Both the position numbers and the translations under genes were made by a program. A DNA stretch of 64,000 bases, from contig WJXW01000003.1 in assembly GCA_015832175.1 (NCBI GenBank), forward strand, positions 2,480,001 to 2,544,000, in the 5' to 3' direction. This DNA is from Paraphaeosphaeria minitans (taxonomy: Eukaryota; Ascomycota; Dothideomycetes; Pleosporales; Didymosphaeriaceae). The notes beneath the pieces were generated by a model that had not been told where the DNA came from, did not search any database, and worked only from the letters and a program-made list of their open reading frames with translations. The first letter of the stretch is position 1; every line of letters begins with the position of its first letter. Positions 46,305 through 57,085 of this stretch are shown here, one piece after another.

Positions 46305-48980
46305 CCCAAGCATGCATGGCTTGGTGAGATCGATTCACTATGCACGTCGTCTTATTGGCTCGTTCCAGGTTGCTTCTTTTATGCAAACTTATTGCTCTTG
46401 ATTATCAGGTTTGGATGGCCGTAAGACCTCCTGTTCTATATCTAGCTCTAGCTATGACATTATGCCAAAAATTACACCTGTCTCAGGGTATAATTTAACT
46501 CGGGATGTATCATCACAAGAGGCTGGTTGGCTTGTCGGCTTCGATGACATCCATCCACTTCATGTCGAAAGATGTTTTTAAGTGCCATGAGTCCTTTGTG
46601 CAGGCCCACTTCGACTTCCACGTCCCAAGTGTTCTTCTATTTTTAATTGGTCGATGCGCGCTTTGCCGTCCTGCGGAAACTAAAATGCTTATCATGGCCG
46701 GATATGCCAATACAGGTGCACAATTCTTCCAGCTTGTCCTTGCGACTGGATAACGTCATGAGTTGTGATAGCTTGCTTGATGCCACCAGCATAGTCCCCT
46801 TGTCCCAAGATTGCCTACTCGTTCGCAACCCAGGTCTCGTGCTTCAGTCAGCAATTCATTGACATACCACTTCAGAGTTATTAATCCATTGAATCCACGG
46901 CCAGATGATGTTCATCTCTATTCACAACGTCCTGCAGTGTAGATTATGCACCAAAAAGGCTCTGGTCCCAAGCTAGGCTAAGGAAAGTGAGATATTAAGA
47001 TTATACCTGGCATTTTTTGCGGGTAAGAATGTAAATTTTGAAAAAGAGTTGAGGCCTGCATTAGCTGCGTAGGTATTGCGGTGACTTGCACAATACAGAG
47101 GCGCAGATTACGTTAAGATTGATGTTTATCATTGTTAACACTGGATATCTGTATTAATTTCATAGGATTAAGGCTATGAGGAGGATTTGAACTTTATTAA
47201 GGCCTCATGTCTAATGTCTAACTAGAAGACTGTATTACGAGAGTGAATTTTTATGATACATAAATATACCCTAGGCACAAGACCATGTCTTTCCCACCCT
47301 TAGATAAGCAATTGAGCGGTAATCATGCAGCCTGAGTGTACTTGCAAGTTGATGAGACCCCAAGAACGGAATGTGACAAATGAGCCTGGGACGACTTGAA
47401 GGGGCCCACCACCTCGATCCTAAAACATACAGCTCCACCCTTACGCTCGACGACACCCCTTCCTGCACCCTCTCTACCCCCAAACGCCCGCCCAGCGTTT
47501 ACACGGCGCAGTCTCCTGGGGAGATCCAGACCGACAGCGTTTTCGACTTCTCCCGCGTGTCTCGCAGCACTCTCCAACGTTGCAGCCATAAGGATCGTAG
47601 TAGAAAGGGCTCGCTGCGGGTGGTATTTCCGGACGTGTGGCAGTAGGGATCGCTACTGAAGTGATGATTGTAGACTCTGTTGGAGGAGGTACAGAGAGGA
47701 AGGACAGGAGTGGGCCGTTGGTGCAAAGAACGATGGTTTTGCCTTCAGAGGGCATGGTCGGTGCGTGTGACCTGGGAAGAGTGATGGCTGGTTGAGGGGA
47801 GCCTCGATTTTTGGGCTTGGGATATTCTTGAGTCAGGAGAAAGAAGACTCGAGTGAAAGTGGAGGAGTATGTCAGCTTGAAGTCGTACTTGTGTGACATC
47901 TTCGAAGCCGTCTATCACGTCCTCTTAAGTATCCTTCGGTCATTCATTTTACTTTCCTGATGTGACGCGAAGATGTTGCATAGCATGCTCTGCATGGTCA
48001 CATAGTCTACAGCTGCCGATGATGTTAGACTAATTTGAACGGATCGCGTAAATCATCCTATCAAGGTTTGGCAACGAGTTCGCAGCGCAACCATGCGCCC
48101 AAAGTGGCTGGGTGCCGACCGGTTCCACGCTGACTACAGGAAACTCTACAGAGTTCAGTAACAAAAACCTAGAGAAGCGACTAACCAAGGTACTCGAAGT
48201 AACGTGAAGCTGGCCAGAAGCAGCCACAGTTCGAAAGCCACACTGTGGCTTGGTGCGACGGTGCAAGTGTATCTTGGCAAAACCAGCGGCTGGTTACTGG
48301 TAGACTACATTGCGATCATTTCAAGGAAGTGCTCGCTTGGCAGGGAAGAGTTTCCCGGATGCGGCGCGCTAATGCAATGTGAATGAGAGCAGTCGAAATA
48401 TCGACAAAGAAACAGTTACAGACTGACTCATCAGAGTAGTTGCAACAACTTAGTGGGTAATAACCGCTGCGGTATTTGGTCGGCTAAGCACTGCTGGAGA
48501 CTGAAGGCTGTTGCATCCGTGACTAGCGATAGTCCAGCTGCATCGAGTAGTTCGAAGCTGAGTGCTGACAAGCTCGATATGCAATGCTGTATAATCTCGT
48601 TTCATGGTACAATGTGTACTGGATTCTCTGTGTCACATCAATTCAACGGGCTTCTCGTCCAGTGGCAGAGCTTCCGAATGCTGAGATGAAACTTTATCTG
48701 TACTGTACGTGAAGATCGCTCTTAATGACTTCGACGCTCCCAAACCTGCTTCATCACATTCGGTCAAAGTCAGCCAATTCAAACAGGCATGAACCATGTC
48801 TCACATAAGATGTGATGATCAAAATTCGAGGCACGCGACACTTACCAACAGCCACCCATTCACCCCGAAAGGGCTAGCCCCAAGCAAAAAAGTACAATGC
48901 CCTAACCGCATGAGGAAAGCCCTCACGCACCCCTTCCGCGACCTCTGCCGCCCTATACATCGAGACCCACAAACGCGCGA
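46305..48980. other. Intergenic, AT-rich in its first half
   Basis: From 46400 to 47280 it is AT-rich without frames. A 141-codon minus-strand frame (47474-47899) contains some plausible sequence (CNVGECCETRGRSRKRCR), but I recognise no family and could not find exons that extend it. Nothing else seen. Confidence 0.35.
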
Positions 48981-50276
48981 ATGCTGTACGAGGTCCGGCT
49001 CACTGCCAATAAAGGCCTTGGACTCTTTGCTAAACACGCTATCCCGCGGGGGACGCGCATTCTTGCTGAGAAACCGCTTATCGCGCTGCGGCTAGGACAG
49101 CGCCCAGCTGATGTTCTGAGCTATGCTAAGGAATTGGATGTGAATGACAGGGAGAAGCTGTTGGGACTGAGCTGGCATCCTGGAAATGGGATTAAGAGAT
49201 TGGGAAGGTGGGGTGAGGCCTTGGGTTGGGCAGTGAGAAATCGAGCCACGGATGCGAAGACTGCGAAAGCACAAGGGAACGATGCCGGAAATATATCAGC
49301 AACTGTCACTGAGCGCTTCAGTGAGGCAGTGAAGAGTCTCGGAGAGGCTGTCCAGATCCTGAGCATTTTCCGGAGCAATTCGTTTAACCTGGCTTCGTCA
49401 GCAATGTTGCCTTCGGACTTGCAGCCATCAAGCTCATCACCATCAACAGCCTCAGATCCGACCGCCTTGAAGTATGTAGTCAGCGAGAAGAATCTGGAAC
49501 TCGAAGAAATCGCGCCACTATCCAGTCCAGCAATCGAGCTTGCTCTCTTCCCATCCATCGCTCGAATCAACCACTCGTGCAAACCCAACGCACAGGCAAA
49601 CTACCACTCCCTGCATCAAACCTTCAACGTCCATGCCACTAGAGACATACCAGCGGGCGAGGAAGTCAGCATCAACTACCTCCCCGAGCACGGCCAGTTG
49701 CGGGACCAACGCGTTGCCAAGCTAGAAGACGGCTACGGCTTTACCTGCAACTGTCCTGCATGCGACCTCGATACTAAAGCAGGCCAGCAGGGAGAGCAGA
49801 GCAGGAGAGATATGCAGGACACTATGAAGAAGACCAGAGCGCTATTCGCAGACAGCGCGGGCGTGGCGGAAACAGGCGACGCGGGATACGGTGCGGACGG
49901 CATGCCAGAGTCTCTCCCCAGCACCGTGTCCGACAAGGAGCAACAGCAGATAGATGCGTTGAGAGCGATGGCCGAGGAGGACCGCCAGATCTGGCTCCGA
50001 GACCGCGAACTTGATGTGCTCAAAACGATGCTCGCCATGTACCAGGCCGAAGGCATCGTCGGACGCGAAGTCTCCAGTATGCACTATGCAATCGCACGGC
50101 TGCAGCGGAGTACGCGGTCGGATGAGGAAGCGATGGCCAGCGCGGAAGCTGGGTTGGAGCTTGAAAAGGCGTGTCTTGGAGTGGATCATCCGGCGTATCT
50201 TGAAGCGCTGACTATGGTTGAGGTCATGAGAAATGATGCCGTTGGTGCACAGGTGGTGCCGCGGAAGAGTGATTGA
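48981..50276 (+). CDS. SET-domain protein, SMYD-like
   Basis: A single-exon, 431-residue putative protein lysine methyltransferase. The SET fold begins at once (LYEVRLTANKGLGLFAKHAI, then RGTRILAEKPLI), is interrupted by a variable helical insert with a Ser-rich loop (about residues 60-170), and resumes with LFPSIARINHSCKPNA at about 190-204 (the NHSC S-adenosylmethionine/pseudoknot motif). HATRDIPAGEEVSINYL follows, then a post-SET-like cysteine cluster (FTCNCPAC). The C-terminus is helical, tetratricopeptide-like (RSDEEAMASAEAGLELEKACLG), as in SMYD-type proteins. There is no MYND zinc finger, which many fungal relatives also lack. The substrate is unknown. The rhodanese gene follows on the same strand. 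Confidence 0.86.
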   Translation: MLYEVRLTANKGLGLFAKHAIPRGTRILAEKPLIALRLGQRPADVLSYAKELDVNDREKLLGLSWHPGNGIKRLGRWGEALGWAVRNRATDAKTAKAQGNDAGNISATVTERFSEAVKSLGEAVQILSIFRSNSFNLASSAMLPSDLQPSSSSPSTASDPTALKYVVSEKNLELEEIAPLSSPAIELALFPSIARINHSCKPNAQANYHSLHQTFNVHATRDIPAGEEVSINYLPEHGQLRDQRVAKLEDGYGFTCNCPACDLDTKAGQQGEQSRRDMQDTMKKTRALFADSAGVAETGDAGYGADGMPESLPSTVSDKEQQQIDALRAMAEEDRQIWLRDRELDVLKTMLAMYQAEGIVGREVSSMHYAIARLQRSTRSDEEAMASAEAGLELEKACLGVDHPAYLEALTMVEVMRNDAVGAQVVPRKSD

Positions 50277-50641
50277 AGCAGTTGGAGGCTTTACCTTCCG
50301 TTAGCGACATTGAACCTGAAGCAGCATGTAGGACTATATTGTCTAGAACTTGTAGACGCGATAGAGCTGGCTAATGGACAGTCAAGAGAATCCGTGTGCG
50401 ATAGAGACAGACCCAAAAATAGGAAATCCAGAGTGATGAGGCGGACACAAGCGAGTAGTTCTAGGGCAGTGAATACGATACGCCATCTGGAGCCTTGTGG
50501 TTGATGAGGTGCGCAGGTTACGAGGAGGAAAGTGGTCCCCTACACACTAACTTCGAGCCTCGGACGCTAGATGAACCCCACGCGCCCCTCCGACCCACCC
50601 TCAACCTTCTCTACCAACCTCACTACCGCAACCGCAATGCG
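50277..50641. other. Intergenic / promoter of the rhodanese gene
   Basis: No features beyond a pyrimidine-rich stretch before the start. Confidence 0.4.
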
Positions 50642-51073
50642 ATGACCACCTCTACAATGACCCCTTCAAACAACCTCCTCATCGACGTCCGCTCGCCCCT
50701 CGAATTCTCCACCGGCGCCCTTGCCAACGACCTGTACGCCGCCACAAACATTGAATACACCTCCATCGCGAGCCTCCCCGCCGTCTACGCCGCGCTCGGT
50801 ACGCAAGTCGCCAAGACAGATAAAATTACGCTGTACTGTCGGTCAGGGAGAAGGTCGGATATTGCACTGCAGGAGCTGAGGGCGCTGGGGTATGTGAATG
50901 TAAGGGATATTGGGGGGTTTGAAGAGGCGAGGGCCGTGCTGACGAGGGAGGAGATGGAGAGAAGGAGTGCAAGGGAGATGGAGGGTATGAAGAGGGGGAG
51001 TGGGGAAGACAGGGTCGAAGAGAGGAAGAAGGCGTTTGGGGCGCTTTTAGAGGGGCTGAAGGAGTGTGAGTAA
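50642..51073 (+). CDS. Single-domain rhodanese-like protein
   Basis: A 143-residue protein with one rhodanese domain: NLLIDVRSPLEFSTGAL (the CH2A-type start), IEYTSIASLPAVYAAL, then the active-site loop LYCRSGRRSDIALQEL with catalytic cysteine, followed by LGYVNVRDIGGFEEA. Such proteins transfer sulfane sulfur or act as thiosulfate sulfurtransferases. The CRSGRR loop fits the six-residue catalytic loop of sulfurtransferases rather than the seven-residue loop of Cdc25. The C-terminus is a charged helix (REMEGMKRGSGEDR). I chose the Met at 50642 (MTTSTMTPSNN), since the open frame upstream has no conserved features. It ends 204 bp from the convergent dioxygenase gene. Confidence 0.85.
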   Translation: MTTSTMTPSNNLLIDVRSPLEFSTGALANDLYAATNIEYTSIASLPAVYAALGTQVAKTDKITLYCRSGRRSDIALQELRALGYVNVRDIGGFEEARAVLTREEMERRSAREMEGMKRGSGEDRVEERKKAFGALLEGLKECE

Positions 51074-51277
51074 GAATGATCGAGAAGGTCTTAGGATATG
51101 GAAAAGATCACCCTGTTTCAGTCAAGGTTGGGACGATGCAGGTAATGTCAGGCTGTTTCATTCGGAACGAGTGGATAAAGTCGGCTAGATTCGCAGGCGC
51201 CACGCTCCATACTCGTGCTCGTCACGTTTCTTTTCTATCTCACCGCCGCCCACGCCTACCATACAACCTTCAGCTAT

Positions 51278-52517
51278 TTACGCAGCGGATGCCGACGCAG
51301 TAGCAGTGGGGAAATTAGTCGGGCGGGGACCGGTAGGAGGAGGTCTACCCCCAGGGGGTCCGCCAGCACCGGCGTTGGGGTTCTCCACGCCACCGTTTTC
51401 GGTCAGGTACACGGCAGGGGTGACGTTGTGGGCAGCCGCGGTGTCGATACCGAAGGCAATCCAGCCGAACAGCCCTTCGGAGACCGTGTCACCGAGGTAG
51501 ATGTACTCGACTACAGGATCGACGTTGGCAGCCTCCTCTGCGAAGATGAAATCACGCACGTTGGTTGTGAGCGGCTGCGTGTTGGTGTTGTAGGGCGCCT
51601 CCTTCTCGGCCTCGGTAATGAGGGCTTGGTCAAAGAAGAATTGGCCAACGTGCGTGATGTTTCCACCGGTGACGGTGTTGTTGTCGTTGCGGGTGGCTCC
51701 GATGTGGGTCAGGACGTGGATGTGCGTGGCGCGGCCGGTATCTGTACAATTTTAGGAATCCATCGCCCACCATACTTTGGAGAAACTCACAGTGGCCGGG
51801 GAACAAAGTTTCAAATGCAACCACGCCGTCATCATCCGTCAACTGGATACCACGAAGCGCTGTGTTGTTGATGTTGGATAGGTCCGCCTCGTTGCCGTTT
51901 CCGCCAGAGATAACACCACCGTAAACACCCGTGGAGTTGCAGTGCCAGATCTCGGTGTAGGCCTGGGGAACCACCTCGCAGGTGCTCACGTCGACGACCT
52001 GGATGTCGAGCGTTAGTGGGATACCGGCCTCGTCCTCGACGATGTTCTCTCGGACGAGCTCGCCAGCCACCCAGTACGGGCCCTCGGTCGTCTCGGGAGT
52101 AAGGGTGCAGCTAGCATTGCCCGTGAAGAGAATGTCCGGGGTGGCAGTCTCGGGAGTGACGGTCAAGTTAGAGTGGTGGTCGGTGTTCAGGACATCCTCG
52201 AAAGTGCGAGCCTTGAGCAGCGGCTTGTCTGGAACTTGTGAGCCATGAACCTGCCATGCAGTAGTCCTCCGCGTACCTGTACTGATTGAACGCTTCTTGC
52301 GCATAGTGTCAAGCTTAGCAGAACGGCGAGCCTGTAGGAGGGCATCGTTGCCACGAGCCTTGAGCTGTTCTGCACAGTCGGCCAGAGTCCTCTTATGGGT
52401 ACTCAAGTACTCTCGACGCTCTTGGAATTCCTTCTGCATCTCAGCATGGCTTTGACCCGGGTGAGAGAGACCCTGCTGGGCGAGCAACGCGGCATTGATG
52501 ACCGCAGAGAACTTCAT
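51278..52517 (-). CDS. Secreted intradiol ring-cleavage dioxygenase
   Basis: Extracellular Fe(III) enzyme of the catechol 1,2-dioxygenase fold, likely acting on lignin- or plant-derived catechols. Exons complement(51278..51741, 51791..52517) give 396 residues. A short signal peptide (MKFSAVINAALLAQQG) precedes a basic pro-like region. The catalytic domain shows CTLTPETTEGPYWV (Tyr ligand), PLTLDIQVVDV, TEIWHCNSTGVYGG (second Tyr), FETLFPGHYTGRATHIHV (His-x-His ligands, split by the 49-nt intron), and HVGQFFFDQAL. The C-terminus is a Gly/Pro-rich tail (GAGGPPGGRPPPTGPRP). This matches the fungal extracellular intradiol dioxygenases. A further 42-nt GT-AG segment near 52220-52262 is a multiple of three and may be an optional intron; removing it would turn SISTG...SQVPDK into SISTVPDK. 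Confidence 0.92.
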
Positions 52518-54803
52518 CTTGATGCGTAACGATTGGAAGACGAGGGTGAGTGAACGGCAGAGACCGAGTGGTGGTGCTCCAACATAGAGCCTCCAAGCAC
52601 GCTTTATACATAACGCTGCAGGACATCTATCAGGGAGTCCGGCGCCTGGCCTGCTCCACGGCCACCGTCGCCATCACTCCAAGCACCTCGTCACCCAGGA
52701 CGCGCAACAGAATCTCCTCAACCGTTCATTCCCCCGACTTGGCAGGACCCATTTCATTTACAAACAACATGCCCTCACTCAAGAACAGCATTCTTTCCAC
52801 CATGATTTCGTTTCGCGCCCACCTAGTCGGGAGTAATAGCTAGGATCCACGTCCGTCGTCCCATGTCCCTCGAATATTTCCAAACCACGTCAACGTTGCT
52901 GTGGTCCAATCAGCAGCACCAATTACTACGACACTTCCTCCCCGTTGTGCGCCCCAGGCCAGCGTGCCTTAGCTGCCTCATCCGACGCTGGCGGCATCCA
53001 CCGCAACCGCAGCTCGGCGAATAGAAGCGTTCGCTCCACAACGCAGATCGACCGCCAAGATCTGCGAAGTGAAGCCTGCGGGCCGTACCCTGGGCGTAGT
53101 CGCAGTGCTGTGCTTGGAGCGATTGCGCGTCCTTTCGTGGCGCTATGCTTGTTTCGTGGGTGCAGGGGACAAGAATTGCGGCTCTGGGGTTGGCCCCCGG
53201 CAGGGCCACGACGCCTCTGTTTGTATCTCGCATGCTGCGATCGCACGGGCTGCTGGACCTCTTACGCTTGCTTGTTTGGAGAAGAGACGATTGGAAAGCC
53301 AAGGACGAGGACCGTTTCGACAGTGTGTTTATTCCACCCTCTACGAACAGGAGCAGCTTGCATGCCGTTTCATGGCAGTTCAGTTCTAGATATCAATTCC
53401 GCATCACTAGCGAGTCGGGGGCTGCACAACAGTATGTAGGCATGATTCGTGGATTCTAGAAAGGCAAGGCATGATGCGAGATAGCATACTGCATGGCGAC
53501 TTCATCATTGGGAAGGTGCGAGTGTGGTATCAGGCCTGTTAAGCTCAAGGCCGTCGTGTTGCCGGAGTTGCAGGCGACTCAAAGTTTGTGTCAGTGACGA
53601 CGAAGGAATTCGAAGACTGTTTATCCAACGCGAACCGTCCCTATATCAGCAATACATCTTACCATTGGTAACTGGTAATAAAAGAGCGGAACTGAGCTGT
53701 TGCGTGCGGTAGTTTCTTGACGCACTTGTCACGCAATGTAGGCTTCGATGAGACGAGCGAAGTAGTTCGGAGGCGAGTAGATACAGGGGACACTCTCGCG
53801 ACGAGGTCCCCAGTACATGCATTTGTTATCATGCAGTGCACGCTCCTTGGCCATCCACAAGAGTCTCACACATAAGATATGACACGATGGCAATATCCTT
53901 TGCGCGGCAAGGGCGCAAAAGCATGCAAGCCTGCCATTGTCCGTAGACTGCTAATGAAACCATGCAGTCGATGCCATCGCCCCCACGTCTCCCTAGGTAA
54001 TTACCTAGTACCTACTCGAGATTCGTTTCATCTCCAAGGCGGCCTTGAGCAACAGCAACACCCCATCCCAACGCACCCCACCTCTGGACCGCGCACTCAT
54101 AGTCGCAGCTTTCTCGCAGCCGTTCATCGTGAATAAACGTCTTTCTCTCGCCGGCCAACAACGAGCAGATTACCTCCATGTGCATGTAATGTCTGTCATT
54201 GAGGGACCTTTTCCCAGTAAACTCTCGTCAAGGCACACAGTGGGAGAAAGACGAAACTTGATAAAATGCAAAACAACACCCGCTCTCATCTCAGCAACAT
54301 CCCACGTCGATGACAGGAAACACTTGATCTAGGATGTTTGTCCGCGGAGCAGAGTGTATGAGTCACACATGTCATTTTTCAAAGTTTCACGTCACTTAGA
54401 AGCTTTCAGGAAAGAAGTGGTGATGGCGAAGCAGTGCACGTCAGGCGTGCGCGCCAGTATATTCCAGAATGCAGTAGCAGTACAAATACAATACTTTGAA
54501 GAAGCACGAACGCACAACACATGCCAAGCCATATTGAAAGACTTCGTCGCCACTGATGGGGGCTGACCATACAAAAGAAAAGAACGCCAGAAGAGGGCGC
54601 AGAGCCCGATCGAAGAACCCGTTAGATGGGTGGACAGACACCTCTGTGGAAACGCCAGACCCAGTTCTTTTGGACTTGGTAGTAGTCTCTTAACCCGTCC
54701 GACCCGACGCCGCCGCCGATGCAATATGATATTTCCACCTTTCGCCAGTGCGAATAAAGAAAAATAACAACATAGGAAATTACCCGTCTGGGGTTGGTGG
54801 CTG
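52518..54803. other. Intergenic
   Basis: About 2.3 kb. It holds the promoter of the dioxygenase gene and the 3' flank of the phosphatase gene. Open frames at 52910-53460 overlap on both strands and lack support. Confidence 0.4.
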
Positions 54804-55592
54804 CTAAGCCAGCGCCTTGGCGACCGCCAGCGACAGGACTGGCGATGGCGGAGGCGAGATGGGCGCCCCGTCGACCTCGGCCGACACCCAGTTCTCCTTG
54901 CGCGCGAGCCACATCACCGTGTTAACGTCAAAATGCTCGAAGAAGACTTCGTCCCAGAAGCGAGCCTTCGGGTCCGCGTACGTGTGGTACTCGTGGCGGA
55001 TGGCGTCAATGTCGAGACCCTGGATGCGCCGCACGGTGGCAACGAGACAACCAGTCCGGTGCTTGCCCTTGTTGCAGTGGACGAGGATGGGGTGGTTTGT
55101 GCGATCCAGCACAAGATTCAGAGCGCGGTTGATGTCACAACTCTGGACTCGAACGGCGCCCTTGTTGGCGTTGATGTGCACCTGGAAGTGCTGGATACCG
55201 GCCGACTTCATGAAATCGCGGTATTCCTCTGAGATTTCCTCGGGAACCAGGGTGATGATGGTCTTGAGCTTCAGGCTTTGCAGGAAATCGAAGTTCTTCG
55301 CCTGAGGATAACTGCTTCGGTACACGCTACCGGGGACAACAGCGCCATAGTTGCTAGGCGGGAACAGGGAGCGCAATCGCCCGGGGGCGATGGTCTCTGT
55401 GATGGGAGATGGCGTGCGTGTCTTGGCGACGTCTGCGTTCTCATCACCATCGACCAGGTCCTCGTGGTGTGTGCATTCGGCGTGCTCGGTCAAGAGGGTG
55501 TTGGTAGAAAGGCCCAAGCTAGCAAAGTAGCTCTTGACGCTCGTGAACAGGCTGCTCCTGGCAGTAGGCTGCTCGACTGTGCTGGTGGACAT
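54804..55592 (-). CDS. Siw14-like atypical dual-specificity phosphatase
   Basis: A single-exon, 262-residue member of the plant-and-fungi atypical DSP family; yeast Siw14 hydrolyses the 5-beta phosphate of inositol pyrophosphates. The domain runs from FPPSNYGAVVPGSVYRSSYPQAKNF through LQSLKLKTIITLVPEE and FQVHINANKG to the P-loop HCNKGKHRTGC. Cys173 and Arg179 fit C-X5-R, and the Lys-rich loop is typical of the inositol pyrophosphatases. A downstream WDEVFFEHF helix completes the fold. About 75 N-terminal residues are Ser/Thr-rich and disordered. The closest yeast paralogues (Oca family) lack some of these residues, so Siw14 is the better match. It diverges from the DUF3984-like gene at 57086. 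Confidence 0.87.
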   Translation of the reverse strand: MSTSTVEQPTARSSLFTSVKSYFASLGLSTNTLLTEHAECTHHEDLVDGDENADVAKTRTPSPITETIAPGRLRSLFPPSNYGAVVPGSVYRSSYPQAKNFDFLQSLKLKTIITLVPEEISEEYRDFMKSAGIQHFQVHINANKGAVRVQSCDINRALNLVLDRTNHPILVHCNKGKHRTGCLVATVRRIQGLDIDAIRHEYHTYADPKARFWDEVFFEHFDVNTVMWLARKENWVSAEVDGAPISPPPSPVLSLAVAKALA

Positions 55593-57085
55593 GATGGCGG
55601 TGCGTGACGTTGAGATTGGAGAGGATTGCTGTCAATGGAGCCGTTGGGCTAACGAAGGTTGGGGCTGCTGTAGGCCTGCACTCGTCGCTGGGACAGACGT
55701 CACAAGAGGCAAGTCCGCTTGTGCCGGTGCCCGGAGCTTCGCGTTTCGCGTCGGTGTTAAGGCTCGGGTGGTGGAAAGTCTCCAAGGCGCGAGAGAGTTT
55801 GCGGGAAGTTGGGAGTTGGAGAATCCTGTGGAGGTGTTCTTCTTTTCAAGAAGAATGCAGCCACCTGCGGAGCGAGGCCTAGGAAGTTGTGAGCGTTGAA
55901 CGTAAAATTGCATTGTGCAGCCATGGTTGCCAACGTGTCGCGGGTCCACAGGCGAGCTGTTGAGGCGGCGCGGACCCGTTGTTGTGCGAAAGTCGAGGGT
56001 GGATTGCGGTTGACTTACTTCGCGGTTACCGGTGGTTTAAAGGACGCATGGTGTATTAGGAGTGCAGACCGTGGGGTTGGCGATGTGCATGGTCGTCGAA
56101 GGGCGGAGGGGGACGGAGAGTTTGTTGTGGGAGAGCAGCGCAGACGTGTGGGTAGCGGGTGTGTGTGAATGTGTGGTGGAGACGAGAATGACGGAGGCCA
56201 GGCTAGAGTAGGCGAGGTGTAAATTGGTAATAGTGGTAGTGTTGAAGAGGAGCAAAACGGTAGTTGAAGACTTATTAGTCAGGGGACAGCTAACGGTGCC
56301 GGCCGAACTTCCCCCGCAGCAGGTCACGACGTCACCGGGGGGTGGGCATAGGCTGCTTGGCGGTCGCAGAGCCGCATCATCAGCTCCCCTGCGAGGCGTG
56401 TGGTACCTACATGCAGTCTGATACATGGACCAGATACAGTCCTGTACATACAGTCCGATACATACAGTCCGATACATACAGTCCGATACATACAGTCCGG
56501 TACATGCAGTCTCTGCTCGCCCTCAAGAATCCGCCGTCCGCCGTCCGCCGCCCCCCACCGCCCCACGCGTCCGCTGCGTCCTCAACGCCCCTCCGACAAC
56601 GACACTGTTTGATTTTTATCCGAGCCGTCCCCGCCGTGTTTCGCTGGTATGGCCGAACAAAAACCAGCCGTTGCCTTCCACCTGGGCGCCGGGCACCAAG
56701 TCTCGCCAGTCTCGCCCGCTCGAATGCTCCTGGGCGCCGTCGTTGAGCCCCGTCTCTGTCTCCGCCGACGCCCGCTGCGAGGACCCGAGACCTGCTTTGC
56801 TGATGCTAAAATAACTAGGTGATTTGCCATGGCGATGACTAGCCGCTGCCATTTTCCAGTCGAATGACGCAGACTCGTCCAGTCAGGGTGGGGGAGGACA
56901 TGTGAAGGGGATCGCCTGTACCCGCTCCAGCCTGGCGCTCCCGCCTTCGACGGCCGTGCGCAGTGCCGAGCTTCAGGATCACGCTGGCTTGACCTTTGAA
57001 TCACCCCATCACACATCATCCCATAGACATTTCAACGTCTTAGTCCCAGTAGCCCCGTCCTATTGCCATCCTCCTGCGAAGCGCC
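55593..57085. other. Divergent intergenic region
   Basis: About 1.5 kb between the phosphatase and DUF3984-like genes, probably holding both promoters and 5' UTRs. It includes a 14-bp tandem repeat at about 56440-56510. No gene seen. Confidence 0.4.
56440..56510. repeat. 14-bp tandem repeat (CAGTCCGATACATA)n
   Basis: About five copies, the outer ones with substitutions, in non-coding DNA. CAGTC also recurs just upstream. Confidence 0.85.

Noticed and set aside
47474..47899. Minus-strand frame of 141 codons
   Set aside because: Some segments look plausible, but other phases are equally convincing and no exon structure or family emerged, so I left it unannotated.
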